A DNA stretch of 64,000 bases from contig JAVHNS010000006.1 in assembly GCA_036872755.1 (NCBI GenBank), positions 2,046,001 to 2,110,000 of the forward strand. Reading direction: 5' to 3'. The position numbers and the translations under genes are program-made. Position 1 is the first letter of the stretch; each line of letters opens with the position of its first letter. This stretch comes from Orbilia blumenaviensis (taxonomy: Eukaryota > Ascomycota > Orbiliomycetes > Orbiliales > Orbiliaceae). This document shows positions 33,852-46,473 of the stretch, piece by piece. The notes under the pieces were generated by a model. That model was not told the origin of the DNA, made no database searches, and worked only from the letters and a program-made list of their open reading frames with translations.

Positions 33852-35180
33852 AGAATTCATGATTCCTTTTCTTTCATTCTTTCTGATTACAAAGTAGTCC
33901 TTCACGTGGACACAAAATTAGCCTGGAAGGTTGCCGTGAGATGGATTGCACTGCATTACATTTGATCGAAGGCAAAATAATGGATAAGTGGGGCCAGGGC
34001 GGCATTCACTAGAAACCTCCGAATTCGCTTTTGCAGGTTTACATGTTCTTACTGTTATCATTGTTATCATTATCATTACACTGGATTGGAATAGGGAGTT
34101 TATTATTATTGGGAAATCTATCTGTTCGGGGAGCTTCTTTTAGTATATATTGGGAATAATACCCGATAGTGTTAGTACTCTCGATACACTCTTACGAGGA
34201 GAATCATCAAGAAACACTTATTTATGATATGCATATGAGCATCTTTAGCTTACCACCGAGTTCCAAAGTACTCTAAGTGTTTTCTTCAGGGGGCTTGTAG
34301 ATTTTTCAGATGTAATACAGTTTGCCTTGCCTCTAGCACCTCGATTTGAGGTTAGGGATATACCTAGATGAAATTTGGAACTCGCCTATAAGTCTTACGC
34401 CCCGACGGCGCCGGCCTCTGACAGTCGATTACGTTTTTCGAATTAATACTATGGAACCTAGTATAATAGTAAAACAGTTCATTGTCTTGCATTCCTTCCT
34501 TTTCCCTCTTTAGCGTGTAATCACCCTCGTCGAATATACATGCAAGACCTGATAGGCCAGAACGGGAAAATGTAAAAGCACACAGAAAGCTCTCTCTCGC
34601 CACGTAACGCCGAAATTACCACTACGCTATGCAATATAAAGGAAACGAGATGATTCGATCACAAACAGGACATGGTGATTATACATGAATCCATGTCTTG
34701 TAGATGAAAAAACCATCACCAAACGCCATTCCACCATGCTCACCACATTCTAGTAAACGCCATATATCCCTATGCATGAGAGAAGAAAATACCGAAAACA
34801 GTAACGCCACTGACCTGCCCTCTGTCCAACCGCTGCCCTATGCACCGGTACTCCGAACAACACGCTGGGAACCAGAAAAGTAATAATAATAGTAGTGAAA
34901 CCCACCGTAAAGCCATAAGTGAAAAGGGAGGCGTCTCACAAGTGAGGGAACAACCCGAAAAATATAAACCGCTCTTATCTTTTATTTCTTCTTTCTTATT
35001 TCTTTGTTTTATTTCTTTTTTTTTATTTCGTTTTTTTTATTTCGTTTATTTCGTGTTTTTTTTTTTTCCTTTTTGTTTTAATAAAATCTCACTCTGCAGG
35101 ACCGTTTTAAGATGCTCGCAGTTATTCCTTCAGTCAAGATGGATGTCAACCATGCAACCAAAGAGAGAAGGATGCCGCCA
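33852..35180. other. Convergent 3' region, no gene recognised
   Basis: This 1.3-kb gap lies between the PMP3 stop and the stop of the minus-strand RRM gene. It contains a short TTATCATT-type repeat run (about 34055-34079) and a long T-rich stretch at 34980-35090 that on the minus strand would be an A-rich 3' flank of the RRM gene. The T-rich open frame at 34840-35184 is low-complexity. Confidence 0.5.
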
Positions 35181-38100
35181 TTAAAAGGAGGGAACACCAC
35201 CATGTGGTGGTGGGCGGTATTGTCCTTGCCCATGGAATGGTGGTTGTGGACTACCCTGCATCCCTTGGTCTGGGAAGGGGCCTCCGAATTGCTGGTGCAT
35301 CTGAGGATGGCCGTGCTCTTGGAACCCGCGGTTTGTTTGAGATTGATCCATATGTCCCATGCGTGGAGGAGAGGTTGGTTGATGGAAATGTGGCGGTGAA
35401 TATGGATGAGGTGGGGGATATACAAACCCTCCTTGTGAGTGTGGTCCTAAAACCGGGCCATTGTTACCATTACTAGTATTACCAGTATTGGACCATTGTG
35501 GTTGGGGTTGAGGTTGGACATGCATTGCGGGTGGTGTACCTCCAAAGAATTGAGGATGGAATCCATTGTTGTCTGCCGGATACCCGTACTGACCGTGATA
35601 CATGGCTGGGTCATAGAATGGCATCTGTCCCATTTGTTGCATGCGTGCGTTGATATGGCCCTGGAACATATGTGACATATCGGGGATCGGAACAAAAGAA
35701 AAGGGCGGCTGGCACTGGGGCTGTGGGCATGGGTCATTACAGATCATAGTTGGAGGATGGGGACCTGGCGAGTGGGGCCCAAAGTTAATGTGAGGGTTGT
35801 ATTGGTCGTTGTGGTGACCATGGAAGCCTGGATATTGTTGTGGATATTCCGAACCACGGCTGTATTTTGAATGAGGAGAGGAGGTCATGCTACCATTGCT
35901 ATGATCCTGTCGATGGTTTGAATCTATTGGACCCTGTGAATAGCTGCGTGGATGGTTCAGGGACCCACCGAAAACATTCTTCTGCTGGACGCCGGAGCCA
36001 CTTTGCTTGCTGCTGCTTCCAGTTTCGCTGTGGTAAGCACTTCGCTCGTCGGTCTTCAAAGTTGGGATGCTTTGTGTGGTGCTGGGGTGTGTGGTTTGTT
36101 CAGTCCTAGGAATATCTGTTGAGACGGTTGGGGCTTGAGTGCTGACAGCAACTGGAGCTTCAGTGGAAATAGTAGTAGGAACCTCTGAAGAGATGGCGGC
36201 AGGAGCTGGTGATTGTGGTTTGGCTGTCTGGGTCTCCTTTTTCGTCGTGTTTTCCTCGGATCCCTGAGCCACCGCAATTATCTTTATCTCATCAACTTCG
36301 ACCTTGCCTTCTTCTTCTGATGCTGTTTTGCTCTCCGCAGCGTCGGAAGGCGTTATCTTCCGGATAGATACCTTTCGTGATGGTGCCGGAGCAACAATAT
36401 TACTCATTCCAGCTTCCGCCTGGTCGTCGTCCTTTTTCACCAGGGATTCATCATTCTTCGTAGCTGGGGATGGCTCGCGAGTACCATTGCGGGATTCGAC
36501 GTACTTGTCGACAGCATCCATTACATCCGCTGCGCGAATGGTGGAGGGGATTTTTGGACCAAATTTTTCCTTTAAAGCCTCAGAGAATTCCTCCTGGCTA
36601 ACTCGAGAACCCGAAGAACTAGTCGAGTTGCGAGTGTCGGATCGAGTAGGTGGATGTGGCACACATTCATTGTCCAACCCCTGCGATTTATTTCCAGTAT
36701 CTCTTAAGGCCTTAACGACCCCCTCGCCAAGTTCTTTTCTTTCACTATTATTTGAACGTTGAGTCTCGGGGACTGCAGACTGCCCACTATCGGGAGGGTC
36801 CTTCTGTGTTCCATCCTTAGATTCGACGCCATCCAAATTAGTATTCTGCAGACCCTTCAAGACTAATTTAAGACGGTCGTCCTACACCTTATGTTAGCCA
36901 TCCATCAGGGCAGTCACGAGATTCCTTAGCTTACCTTTAGCTCCTTTGGATGAGCGCCTGAGACAGAAGCGGTATGTGATGTTGACGATCCTTTCGAAAC
37001 GTCAGTACTTTCCGGCCTCTCGACAGAAACGATGGCCGGGTCCTATTAAAAGTTAGTGCGAGCCACAAATAAAAGGAAATAGAGTACGTACACGCTTCAT
37101 GGCCTCTTCTGGTGTGAGCTTTCGGCCAATAGACTTTCCCTTTGTACCGTTCGTCTCAGCATCCTAGAATATCCAGTTAGCTACAAAATAGCTTCAAGTA
37201 CCGATAATGACTTACTGGAATATCTTGAGCTTCATCTTGCTTTGCGGAAATGTTGCCTTCCTTCTCTACTTTTTCAGCTTTCTCAATGCCCTGTATCGTT
37301 GTGGATATTAAAAGTTAGACTACACGGGATGGATTTTAATTTTGGTGGAACGACATACCTCAGTTTTTTTCTCCTGCTTCTGTGAGGCTGAAGTAACCTC
37401 TGAAGCTGGCCCTTTCAATGTCTTAACCTCTGCGGGTTTTTCGACTGTAGGGGCGGTTTCGACCTGTGGCTTGATGATCTTTTCAACAGCGAGGGCATCC
37501 TTTAAATCCTCGGGTTTCTAGTGCGATTAGTTACTACTATTAATTTGTTATAGTTTTGAACAGTTTAGCTTACCTTCTTATCAGGTTGTTCATCCGCTGG
37601 CTTTCCAGCTGGAATATCGATAGTGGCATCGCCATCTGTTTGGGCAATACTGGACCTTCCCTTAACTTCCTCGTCAATCTGTTTCTTCTTCTCCGGCGTT
37701 TTGTTCTTATCATTAATGTGAATAAGCGGATCTGGAGGTGACAGTTCACGATCGCTGCGAGCACCTTGGTCATAAAACTTCGCGAGGCGAGACTGACGGT
37801 GGTCACTTGTCTCTGCAAATGATACAAAAAGACGTCTACGGCCGACGATCTGAAGATTGAGCTCTTCTTTCGCCTTCAGGGCCGCCTCTGGTGTCGTGAA
37901 CTTGACAAAGCCAAACCCCTTGATAAGGCCGTTACCGTAGGCTGGTAAAGAAATAGAAACTACTTCTCCGAACTTCTTGCAATATTCTTCGAGATGCTCT
38001 GGTTTCGAGATGACATCGTCATCGATGTTCTTGATGAAGATATTCGATGGATCTTCCGGGTCCTTTGTTTCTGGAACTGTCGCTGGCAACATGGCTGGTT

Positions 38101-39778
38101 CGGATGGACCCGTCAAGGGGTGAACATTCTCAGAGATATGGCCGGGGTAAGCATACCCGGCATGGCGGTAATTCTCTGGTGGAACGATGAAGCGTCCTTG
38201 GTGCATATCAGGATGAGAATTGGGGGCCGTGAGAGAAGTTTCACCGGATGCCTTGTGGTGGTTACCGATGGTATCAGTCGAACCAGAGCTATGCTTACTG
38301 TTCGGGGAATCGCCAACAATGACGTTTCTGTGGGCACCATAACCTTGCGGGTACCCAGCAGTACCAGGATAAGGAACATGGCCACTGTGCATAGGGAGCA
38401 TTCCAGTTTGGTCAACGGGGGGTGGGGAATGATATTGGCCCTGGATGCCATGGGCAGCCATTTGCTGACCATAAGGCATTGGGGGGGATACAACACCAGA
38501 GCCATACTGAACCTGATTAGCCATTGGGTGAGGACCCATAGCTTGGGGGTATTGAAGTTGATATTGCTGCTGTTGGTAAGCTACCATCTGAGGATCATAG
38601 AACTGGTGCTCTTGTGGATAATGTTGCTGGTTTGGTCCCTGGAATTGGGGTTGATAACCGCTTCCATGGGGTTGGAATGGCCCACGATTGTTGAAACGAC
38701 CCATACCATTGTTAGGCGGGTATCTAGGTCCTCTGTTTCCGCTAGGGAAGCGTTTTGGTCCTTCGAAAGAACGCTGTTCATGGCGATGGAAATTTTGTGA
38801 GCCCGAATTACCTGAGCGAATAGGAGGCGCATTGTTACGACGAGCGATATTGAATGGCTCGAAGGTGATCTTGACGGTACATCCATTCCAAATCTGACCG
38901 TTTTCTTTATTGTGGAACTATATTCACATTTAGCATCATTCTCCGAATCCGGGAGATGGTGATTGGGCATCCTAACCTCTTCAGCAACACTGGAGGAATC
39001 AAAATTGATTGTTCCAAAACGGCGGCCGTCACGATCCTTGTATTCAAAGATATGGGCATTGATAACACGTCCGAAAGAACTTCCACGTTCCGTTAAATCT
39101 TGGACTACGAAGGTCTCAGGAAGTCCGTAAATTGTGCAGGTAGAACTCGATGGGCGGGTGCCTCGATTTGGGCCTGGGAAGGAACCCTTGTTCTCAAACT
39201 GAGAACCATTTGATTGCTTTCGGCTATGAACAGGTGCTTGCGCCTGGCCACGAACTGGTGGAGGACGGTCTGGCAAGACTCCAGGACCTCCCGGAAGGTT
39301 CGTGGGTCGGAAGTCACCATTAGGACGTTGGTTTCGGTGCTCCCTTGGGCGGCGAGCGTTAAGGCTCCTAACGAAATGTTAGCCAGCCACACATATATCC
39401 CGATGGCGGTGAGACTATACTTACAATTTAGAGTCCCCAGCAATCATCCACCCAGCATCAAGAGCACGTGCAACGGAGTCTTCGTGCTCAAAAGTCAAGA
39501 ACCCAAAACATGGTGCGTATTCGTAAGCCTTTTCGTAGTGTCGGCTGACCTTGAAAAATTCCTTGACGGGACCTGAAGAGACGGATTAGCAGTTTGGACG
39601 CCACAAAGGGGGACAAAAAAATCCTACCGAACTGGGTAGCGGCCTGTTTAACAACATCCTCAGGCATCATTGGAGGGATGCCGGCAATATGGATCATGAG
39701 CCGTTCATTCTGTGGCTCGCGATCAGGGAATCGTCTTCCCCCCATTGGTTTGGGTGGAAGTCCTTCTGTATGATGCAT
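35181..39778 (-). CDS. Large RNA-binding protein with three RRM domains
   Basis: Nine exons on the minus strand: 39778-39628, 39572-39425, 39367-38977, 38917-37574, 37517-37359, 37290-37216, 37163-37092, 37042-36935 and 36881-35181, 1382 residues. RRM-like domains lie at about 28-98 (LMIHIAGIPPMMPEDVVKQA ... CFGFLTFEHEDSVARAL), 172-250 (CTIYGLPETFVVQDL ... RFGTINFDSSSVAEE) and 517-597 (SNIFIKNIDDDVISKPEHL ... KGFGFVKFTTPEAALKAKEE). The third has clear RNP1/RNP2 motifs; the first two are divergent. Between RRM2 and RRM3 is a Gln/Pro/Tyr-rich low-complexity region; after RRM3 come charged linkers over small exons, then a long disordered tail rich in Pro, Gly, His and Gln. Such architecture suits an mRNP/granule protein. 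I do not recognise a specific ortholog. Exon joins are consistent; the start ATG is the first in frame before RRM1. Confidence 0.85.
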
Positions 39779-42081
39779 TGTGATTGATATTCAAGAAACG
39801 ATCTTGATAAAGTCTACTGACCTTGTTAGAACCCGAACAGAAAATGAAAAAGCAGTTTGGGATGCTTGTAAACTCGGGATAGAACGAGGAGATATGGAGA
39901 TGAAAAATAGATTCAGCTTGCCTTCACGTCCAACCCAGATAGATAAACCTCGGCGATACTTGCTCGTGATCTAGCATCCAAAGAGACGTTGCAATGATGG
40001 AAGAAACCAATTCCAGGAGCACTTCGAGGAGGCTATAAGCAGCCCGATGAAGCCGAGATGGTTTGAAGGGAGATGAAAAGAAGAGGAGAGGAGGAAGGAA
40101 TGAACAGGAGGAGACAGAGAGGGACAGAGAGATGGAGATGGAGATGGATACAGGAAATAATACAGGTAGTCGTCCAGAGGACAGTGCAACGGCTGCAGGA
40201 ACGACGACAATGACCACGAGGTACTCAGCAGGGTAACTTACTAGAAGTTATTTATCCGTGAGGCTCATGTAACTGAGGAGGTTTGATTGATCGAAGCTAT
40301 AGCAACAGGAGGGTTAGAAAAGATGAACTTAGATATCGCTGGTAGGTAGGGAAGTGAGGAGGTGATGGGGATGAGGACCTCGAGTTGTGTTTCTTAAGAG
40401 GAACTTGGTGACAGAACGTCAATTAACTTTGGAAATTGTCGATGAGAAGAAGAATTGATGGGATCAGAGCTTGATATCGAGGGAAACGTTATGGGGATGG
40501 ATGAAGCAGATGTAGTAAGGAGAAGATGATGGGACCGGGGACAGGGAACGGGAGATGAGATGAGGTGGGATACGGAGGGGATTACGATGATGGAGAGGAG
40601 ATGGAGGGTGGTACGGAGACGGAGCGTGGTGGTGGTGATGGATTATTTCTGAAAGAATTATGAATTACGACTGAAAAATTAAATAAAATATTGTGAAAGC
40701 CGTCGACCGTCCTCAACGCATGATACCCCTCTACCCCCTCCCCCTAGCAACGCCCTTCCCTCTCAACACATCCTATTCTTCTATTTATTCATTCACGCAC
40801 ATTCGTCTATCCCTAACTACTGCTGCTGCTGTCGCCGTCACTGCTACTACCGCTACTACCGCTGCCAGGCCCTCGTATTCGCCAATTGCACCCTGATAAA
40901 AATATTTAGTATATTGGCCTTGTGAGGGTACTATCGATCCCGTGCTAAGCAACGCCAGCTGACCGGACCCTACCAAAAACGGGGCGTCCAATCCCGACAA
41001 CCTTCCTAAACCTACACACATTAAAATAATCCACCTCTCTTTATATCAAATTATATTGCCGTCTCGTCGCTCCATGGCGCTGAAATCTCGGAAAACTCAT
41101 AGGTATACGATTGGTACTCTCTTCCTCGGGAGCTTTAGGCCCAATCGGCTACCCTTCGGCTTACACGCAACATATACCAAAGCCAATAAGTCTATTTTCC
41201 TATCTTATCCGTCGATAACACAAACCGCTATTAGTTTACTTTCCATAGTATCTCGATATCGTGTCGCTAGTCTACTCCCAAATGACTGATTGGTATCCAC
41301 AACACAATTGCTACGTTGCATCTTAAACATCCCATCATCTTTACCTTTTGTGGCGAATTGCCTTTTACGGCGAAGCGAGCTTTAGTTAAGGCTGGTCCGC
41401 ATGGCAGCGAGGATTAGATATGGCTTTCACGTGCTTGGATGTTAATGTTTAAGGTCTTGGTAGCTATTCCTTAGCCTTGGTTCCACGCCTATTATTTAGT
41501 AGTAGCGAATACCGAGTACTTTAAGCAACTACAGGTTTCTGTCTTAGCAAATAGTTAGTATCACACTACTTAAGCATCTGGAATCACTAACGAGGAATTG
41601 GATAGTATCTTGCATCAAGATAGATAGGAGCGAACTTGGGGGGTAGGGGGTTCATAGACACCCAACCGTCCTGCCGATCGGACTATAAACGGTACCTAAA
41701 CCTCCATTCCTAATTCTCTATCTTCGAAGTCTCGAGCCCACAATATCAAGCAATTAATTCCCGCGCTATATACATGACCACGACGCGGACCAGGGAATCC
41801 AAAGACCCATACCCCCCCGGGCATACGTTCACCACACGACCGCCCCATTTTAGCTAACCTGACGTGGTGACACTCTCTCCACATTCTTGTGTAACCCACC
41901 ATCCCAGTGACGATCTAACGTGTACGTCTGAAGCCCTTTCGGTCTTGTGCGACCAACCGATAAATTTCTACTATTTCGAACCGTTTTGATTTCAAGTTGG
42001 CCAGGATGCCCCTGTGTCCCAACCTATTCATAACGATATACTCAACAGCAAGGAATTCCCACCAGCCCTGCACTGCACCCT

Positions 42082-42109
42082 AAAAAAAAAAGAGAGAGAG
42101 AGAGAGAGA
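42082..42109. repeat. A-run and (AG)n microsatellite
   Basis: Ten A residues are followed by about nine AG dinucleotides in non-coding sequence. Confidence 0.9.
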
Positions 42110-45100
42110 ATTCCCATGACGTTGAGATAGCGCTGTGCAACCGAGAATGCAAATGCAGTAGGCATTCGCAATGAGCTCTTCAAACAAGACAAAAAAATTT
42201 TTTTTTCTGTGCCAGTGCGCTAGCTTCATCCCCAAAAGGCGATACGGGCTCGGGATGTCTATCTCCTGTCTCAGATAGATCCCCTGGAGAACTCCGCAAA
42301 GTAGGAGGCAATGCCGAATCCCGGATACCCCTCCAAGGATCGATCGGCGCGTAAACACACAAAAATCCATCCCTTCAGATTCATAAGAGTAGTCGTGTTA
42401 TACGTCTATTTGCCTGTAAGGGCATTGCGCTCACTAAAGTTTGGTCTGGCGCATATATATTCTGCGTAATACCAACTTCACCTGGCATGCAGCAAAAAAA
42501 AGGTCACATACATAAACTGGTTGTATGCACGTACCATTCACCGTTAGTCGGGCGATCTCGGAGCCGGAAAAAATACAATCGTCATAGAAAATACGGTCAC
42601 AGTAGCCGTCCACACGTTACAAACACATAATTGGAATTCGTTAAGCTCGATTGCGAGCCAGTTGAATCTACCCAACAACTCAATTGTGTAACCTCGATAG
42701 AAATGTCAACCAAATATGTGTGTGTCAACATTAGGGCTGTAGCGTTGGTAATGCTCTCGGGGAATTGGTCAATGGCTTTCTAACAAGCTTTACGGGTCCT
42801 TTATCTGCATTATCAATCGGAAAAATATATAGGATAGATACGCAATGCTACATTACTGATTATATGACCTTCTCGAATTATCTTAGTATCCCAACCATTA
42901 ATTGGCTTTAATTTTCTTCGTGGCCGCTATTGCATCAAACATGCACTGCATACGCAGCGATAATGAACGAACCAAAAAAAAAAAAGGCACACAAGCCAAC
43001 ACCAAAAAAAAAAACAAGCTCTGCAGAGCAAGACGGGGGCAGTACAGTCTCCGCCCCCACATATTGATTGCGGGTATTCGAGGGAAGGTCTACAACGGCT
43101 AAGCTAGGTTACCATCTTCAAGGATCAACCTCTAGAATAGGAGCATGGGATAACATCCGTCGCGATTAAATCTTGTACCAAATATCAATATCAAATATTC
43201 TCTCTTTCTCCCCTAAAAAAAAAAAGGTTTCAAGCCACTGGGTTTCGCGCTAAGCTAATCGGCGTTCGGCAGCAAAAAAGAATTTCTCGAATCGCCTGAG
43301 ACTATATGTATCGACGGCAACGCCCAATACGTTAGCGTGGGTCTTAGCTCGAACAAACCAGGATACAGCAGGAAGGTGAGCAGCTTAGGTATCAGTCTAA
43401 TTGGCGCACGTTGGGGGGAAAGTCGCAATCAACACCCTGCTCTATCGTGATAATCACACAAAAGTCCCGAGAGATCTCATCAGAATATGTCGACACCACA
43501 TCTCAATTCTGGTGGATGTCATTTCGTCACATCACATAACTCAACTCGCACGATCTAAGACAAATTCTAACTAAGATTGTAAGCTCATCCCGGCACAGAA
43601 ATAGTTGGAGAAGAAAAAGGCGCAAGAGGTCCCGATTTTAAAGGGCTGTGCGAAGACATGCGAGTCACTACACACTTGTGATCGAAGCTGTATGCACAGT
43701 TGTGGAGAACGTCTCCATCAAAGGCCCCCACTGGTGTACTTCAAAGCACCTCGTTTCGCAAGCCATTAAATGCACATCCCGGGCAATATCCGAATCGCAA
43801 CCTTACCCACACATGGATCTTATTTACCCATAAGCATAAAGAGTTCCAAATTCGTCGACGATGCAAATGAATGGGGTATTTTTGAGGCATGAAAGGTTAT
43901 CCCAACGTGTGCCCGTTGGCTTGAGCTTCCAACCCGGCGAGGTTCGTCGTGGCCCCCACGAATTAAAGCGAGAATATCCGTCCATCACTATATCCGGGCC
44001 CTTGTTGGTAATCTGGATAGCCGTAGAATTGCTACCCGTGAAACCCGCTCCGTGAATACGGAAGGCAAGGCCCTCTTTAGCGCCTTTTCTTTGCTGCTAA
44101 AATATAGCATTTTCGGATGGAAATTTTTTTGGTTTGGGAGAAGCTTATCAGGACCCGTTATCAAGGTTATCGCTTAGGTTAGTCCCTGAAGTTTAGTTGG
44201 CCTACGAAGGAAAAAAATTGTCTTGATAAAGGAATAAAATGTTATCAAATTCCGCAGCGTGCGAGCTCGGAGCGCTTGCAAGTGAAAGAGTCATACAATT
44301 TCCGTATATTTTGTGCTGGTCTTCAATGCGACTTCTGCATCACCATCAATCAACCCATACACGAACGACATCAGCTTTTTTGGCCGTGCGGTAGGAAGTT
44401 CTTGGTAAGTAGATCAATATGCATACACAAACCTAATCCATGACAGTTGCACTTTCAACACCACTTCTTTTCTTCTTTTCCCTTTGTCTTAGTCTACATT
44501 TTCGTTGGCAATGGTGAGCCGTGAGCCGTCCGTGTTGGTCAGCATTTCTTAACAAGAGGTGACACTGACAGGACCTGCATATCTCGTGCATATCCGCAAG
44601 AGAAACCTTTCTGTTGCAAAATATCGAGGTTTCAAGGTTGTTTTATTGAAACAAACCCATCCATCACTTTACGTATCTCCTCCCTGCACAAGTTTTTTGG
44701 CTTCGCAGATTGCGTATTGCAGCATATTTGGGCTTTTTTCCTGCTCGTTTTCGACACGAAAGTTCCGGGGCTTGTTAAAGCATGCCTTTAAACCCGCACA
44801 GACATATCTGGACAAAGGGTTGCGCCAGGTAACTTTTGTCCACCACAGCTGGTAGCGGCGCCCCCCAACTTTGTGTACAGCCTTCGTCACGACGACAGCC
44901 ATCCCTCCTATTCCCTTGTGCGATCCAAGATTCCGGTACCTATGGTACTGATGTTTTCTTCGATTTTCCCCACCTTTCCAAAATGGAAAAGGCGGAGAAT
45001 AGGTGGACATGGTTGTTCTTGTTTTTTTTTTTTTTTTTTTTCAACGTTCAGGACTTTGAGGGTGTGGGATGCCATTGCATTACATCCACCTGCTCTCCAA

Positions 45101-45715
45101 AAGCAGACAAGACTCGTTGTCCCTCTCACGAGCCCGGACTAGGCTACAAAGAGCTGCTTCGACTATCGAAGCCGGTTGGCCTGCATCATGTCGCAGCAGA
45201 ATACCCACAGCACAGACACATGGCCTTCATGGAGACTAAAGGATTCTGACCCATTAACACACGCTCGCTCGTTTTGGCGCTAAAAAGCCAATGATCTTCT
45301 GACAACCTTTTTTCCCCAGATCGAGACTGACTGACCATAAGAGACCCCCAAAAACAGCACAGTCTCATTTTCCCTACCTACCCTCCTGTTCGTTTTGCTC
45401 CAATCGCAAAGGAACGAGTCTTGCAAAATTCGATTAAGTAATTCTTCCTCATTATACCTTCCCATCCTTTCCCCAGATTTTTCTTCTTCCCCGTTTTTTC
45501 TTCCTGCACGAACAGATATCCATTTTTCGCTTTTGCTGTTGATCTTTTGCTGACTTCTTGCATTTCGTGGGGAAGCCACTGGCTGTCGAAACCAAGTACT
45601 ATTTTGCGAGCGGTGCTAAGCTGCCCTCTTATCGGACGGGGTTTTCAGGTCACCGAAATTACACTGGCCGCTTTCCGTCCGCCGTCTCATTGAGTGGAAA
45701 GACCCGAGAGCTTTT

Positions 45716-45752
45716 AGAAGAAGAAGAAGAAGAAGAAGAAGAAGAAGAAGAG
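45716..45752. repeat. (GAA)n microsatellite, about 12 units
   Basis: An uninterrupted run of AGA/GAA triplets lies about 720 bases upstream of the ACT-domain gene. An overlapping open frame would read poly-Glu but has no other protein-like feature. Confidence 0.92.
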
Positions 45753-46473
45753 GGTGGTGTTACTTTGCTGCATCATAGTGAGATAGACGGGGTAAATTCG
45801 ACGGGGTGGCCTGTTTAGCTCTGAGAGTAACGTTAGTACGTTAGAGCAGTTGAAGGGCGACAGCTGGGCCGGGCTGGTAAGCGGTTAGCTTTGCCTAAGC
45901 TTTAGCGAACGTCGAACTCGAACGGGAACGTCCTTTCCAACGAGGTCAACACGTTTCTTCCTCGACGTCGACTGCAACCCGTCGAATATTCCTTTTTTCT
46001 TCTTCTTCTCTTGCAGCAAACAACCATATTTTCATATCTACAAAACACCCATCCCTCTCCTTCTATCCCTTTATTCGCTCTTAGATCTCTTTAAACTTTT
46101 TGTGCAAGGTATAGCGCGCGAGCCAGTGGTATCGGCGTCCTGGTTTGAACATGTCTATCCGGTTCCTTGTTAGTAGGCCACTGCTTTGATTTGTCCAATT
46201 GCTTCCCCCCCATATACCATTACTCCACCCTCCCATACCTATACAAGCCTGACATATAATACCCTTCCTGGATCCCTTTACTTCTGACCACCCCCCTGCA
46301 CGGGCTGGATACTGTATCTGATCCCTTGGCCCCCACTTCCCACCCCCAGGTTTTTCTCAGTTAAGCGTTGCCCCCGTCTTTCTCTTTTTCACATACCCCA
46401 ATCGTATATATTCCTTTTTTATTCTTCCCGGGCCCTTCACATCATTATCCCCACTCTATCATTCCCACCTGTC

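Larger units (their letters stand above)
39779..46473. other. 6.7-kb divergent gap without recognisable gene
   Basis: This is the largest gene-free stretch, between the divergent starts of the RRM gene (-) and the ACT-domain gene (+). Near the RRM gene, 40060-40165 is almost purely purine (GAGGAGG, GATGGAGATGGAG), so the minus-strand leader would be strongly pyrimidine-rich. Simple repeats include triplets at about 40810-40870, an A-run plus (AG)n at 42082-42109, several A10-12 runs at 42970-43220, a T17-18 run near 45024 and (GAA)n at 45716-45751. The last 500 bases before 46473 are C/T-rich. ORFs such as 44836-45249 and 45558-45818 are low-complexity or run through microsatellites. No transposase, reverse transcriptase, tRNA or rRNA was seen. 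Confidence 0.5.

Noticed and set aside
34840..35184. Phe-rich plus-strand ORF
   Set aside because: Encoded by a T-rich tract; low complexity, likely the 3' flank of the RRM gene on the other strand.
37994..38800. 268-codon plus-strand ORF
   Set aside because: Antisense to the RRM3 exon of the RNA-binding protein; shadow frame.
45558..45818. ORF with poly-Glu run
   Set aside because: Product of a GAA microsatellite without other protein-like features.
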